Shown here piece by piece: positions 6,051 to 6,603 of a DNA stretch of 6,603 bases; the stretch's first letter is position 1; the number at the start of each line of letters is the position of its first letter. The notes under the pieces are model-generated. The model searched no databases and was not told where the DNA came from. It saw only the letters and a list, made by a program, of their open reading frames with translations. The position numbers were made by a program, and so were the translations under genes. This stretch comes from Clostridiaceae bacterium (GTDB lineage Bacteria > Bacillota > Clostridia > Monoglobales > Firm-18), in contig JAAZFB010000330.1 of the NCBI GenBank assembly GCA_012511915.1, forward strand, positions 1 through 6,603, read 5' to 3'.

Positions 6051-6603
6051 CCTTTCACTTTTGTATCTCTTGCCAAAATCCCCACACCCTCTATACGCCT
6101 TGAAATACCGTCTAGAAGTATAATAAGGCTGAAATTAATAACCGACTTCAGCATACTCACTGCCGTACTGTATGAAAAATCCCCCGCCGTTTGAAAGGTT
6201 ATACGATATATATATGTATCAATAATAACCGATGTTTTTTGCACTATAGGATTTGCAAGATTGAAAATTTGATCAAATCCCGCATTTAGAACAGTTCCTG
6301 CCTTTAGAGTCAGCAGTATTAATATCGTGCTTCGTATACAGGGCAGGGTGATATACCATATTCTTTGTAATCGGTTTGCTCCGTCAATCTCTGTCGCCTC
6401 GTAGAACTCCGGGTTAATGCTGGTTGTTGCCGCAAGATATACAATGCTAGACCACCCGGCTTCCTTCCAGACGTCTGTAAAGTATAAAATAGGTATAAAA
6501 AGCTTTTGGCTACCCATAAAAACCTGTCTTTCCATTCCAAGCAGCGATAATACTTTGTTAAAAGGCCCAACGTAGTCCAAAAAATTTATTATAATTCCCG
6601 ATA
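6038..6603 (-). CDS. LplB-like sugar ABC transporter permease (5' end cut off by window edge)
   Basis: This is an inner-membrane permease subunit of a carbohydrate (CUT1-type) ABC importer, one half of the transmembrane channel that works with the LplC-like permease and the lipoprotein encoded next to it. The reading frame is open through base 6603 with no start in the window. The TTG near 6580 is an internal leucine, because the frame upstream of it still reads family-like sequence (SGIIINFLDYVGPFNKVL). About 188 C-terminal residues are visible, against roughly 300-320 for the whole family. They include the conserved W-K-E-A-G-W segment, the cytoplasmic EAA loop that contacts the ATPase (PEFYEATEIDGANR followed by a TLP), the late DTYIYR segment, and about three hydrophobic membrane spans. 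It ends with TAA, whose last base is shared with the start of the next gene (TAATG), which suggests translational coupling. The family call is firm; the transported sugar is unknown. Confidence 0.93.
   Translation of the reverse strand, partial: SGIIINFLDYVGPFNKVLSLLGMERQVFMGSQKLFIPILYFTDVWKEAGWSSIVYLAATTSINPEFYEATEIDGANRLQRIWYITLPCIRSTILILLTLKAGTVLNAGFDQIFNLANPIVQKTSVIIDTYIYRITFQTAGDFSYSTAVSMLKSVINFSLIILLDGISRRIEGVGILARDTKVKGEGV

Noticed and set aside
6319..6570. Second minus-strand frame of 83 codons overlapping the LplB-like permease
   Set aside because: It is out of frame with clear permease sequence containing the EAA loop, so it is a shadow frame.
6578..6580. TTG as the start of the LplB-like permease
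   Set aside because: The frame is open to the window edge and the residues upstream fit the family, so this is an internal Leu codon in a gene cut by the edge.
1..6603. CRISPR array, tRNA, rRNA, insertion sequence or phage genes
   Set aside because: No regularly spaced direct repeats, cloverleaf, rRNA-like sequence, transposase or terminal inverted repeats were seen; the window is almost fully covered by one operon.

Overview
The window looks like part of a carbohydrate-uptake and cell-surface glycan-processing operon from an anaerobic, fairly low-GC, Gram-positive bacterium, most likely Bacillota, class Clostridia. This rests on strong AGGAGG-type ribosome binding sites, frequent AUA and AGA codons, an SLH-anchored surface protein, a signal-peptidase-II lipoprotein, and an LplB/LplC-type sugar ABC transporter. 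The species cannot be named from the sequence.

All genes lie on the minus strand, so transcription runs from high to low coordinates. In that order they are: the C-terminal part of an LplB-like permease (entering from the right edge, ending at 6038); an LplC-like permease (6038-5166, start overlapping the previous stop as TAATG); a large extracellular solute-binding lipoprotein (5134-3515); an SLH plus carbohydrate-binding-module surface protein (3511-2267, TTG start); a TIM-barrel glycoside-hydrolase-like protein (2242-575); and a small exported protein (550-2). The largest intergenic gap is about 31 bp. I see no promoter or terminator inside the window, so the genes are probably co-transcribed from a promoter beyond the right edge. 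No stretch over 300 bases lacks a gene.

The most notable point is that the SLH/CBM gene and the glycosidase gene are the same reading frame, separated only by one in-frame TAG codon at 2267-2269. The eight codons after it stay open, the glycosidase part has no signal peptide and begins inside a beta-sandwich domain, and its annotated GTG start has no good ribosome binding site. The simplest reading is one approximately 978-residue surface enzyme (signal peptide, 3 SLH, CBM-like jelly roll, beta-sandwich, TIM barrel, C-terminal beta domains) interrupted by an amber codon. The cause may be a nonsense mutation, a sequencing error, or programmed or suppressor readthrough. The last gene also ends at a TAG (2-4), at a point where its helical domain seems unfinished.

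As a working model, the SLH region would hold the enzyme on the cell wall, the CBM-like and TIM-barrel modules would bind and cleave a glycan, the lipoprotein would capture the released oligosaccharides, and the two permeases would import them using an MsmK-type ATPase encoded elsewhere. The substrate cannot be read from the sequence.
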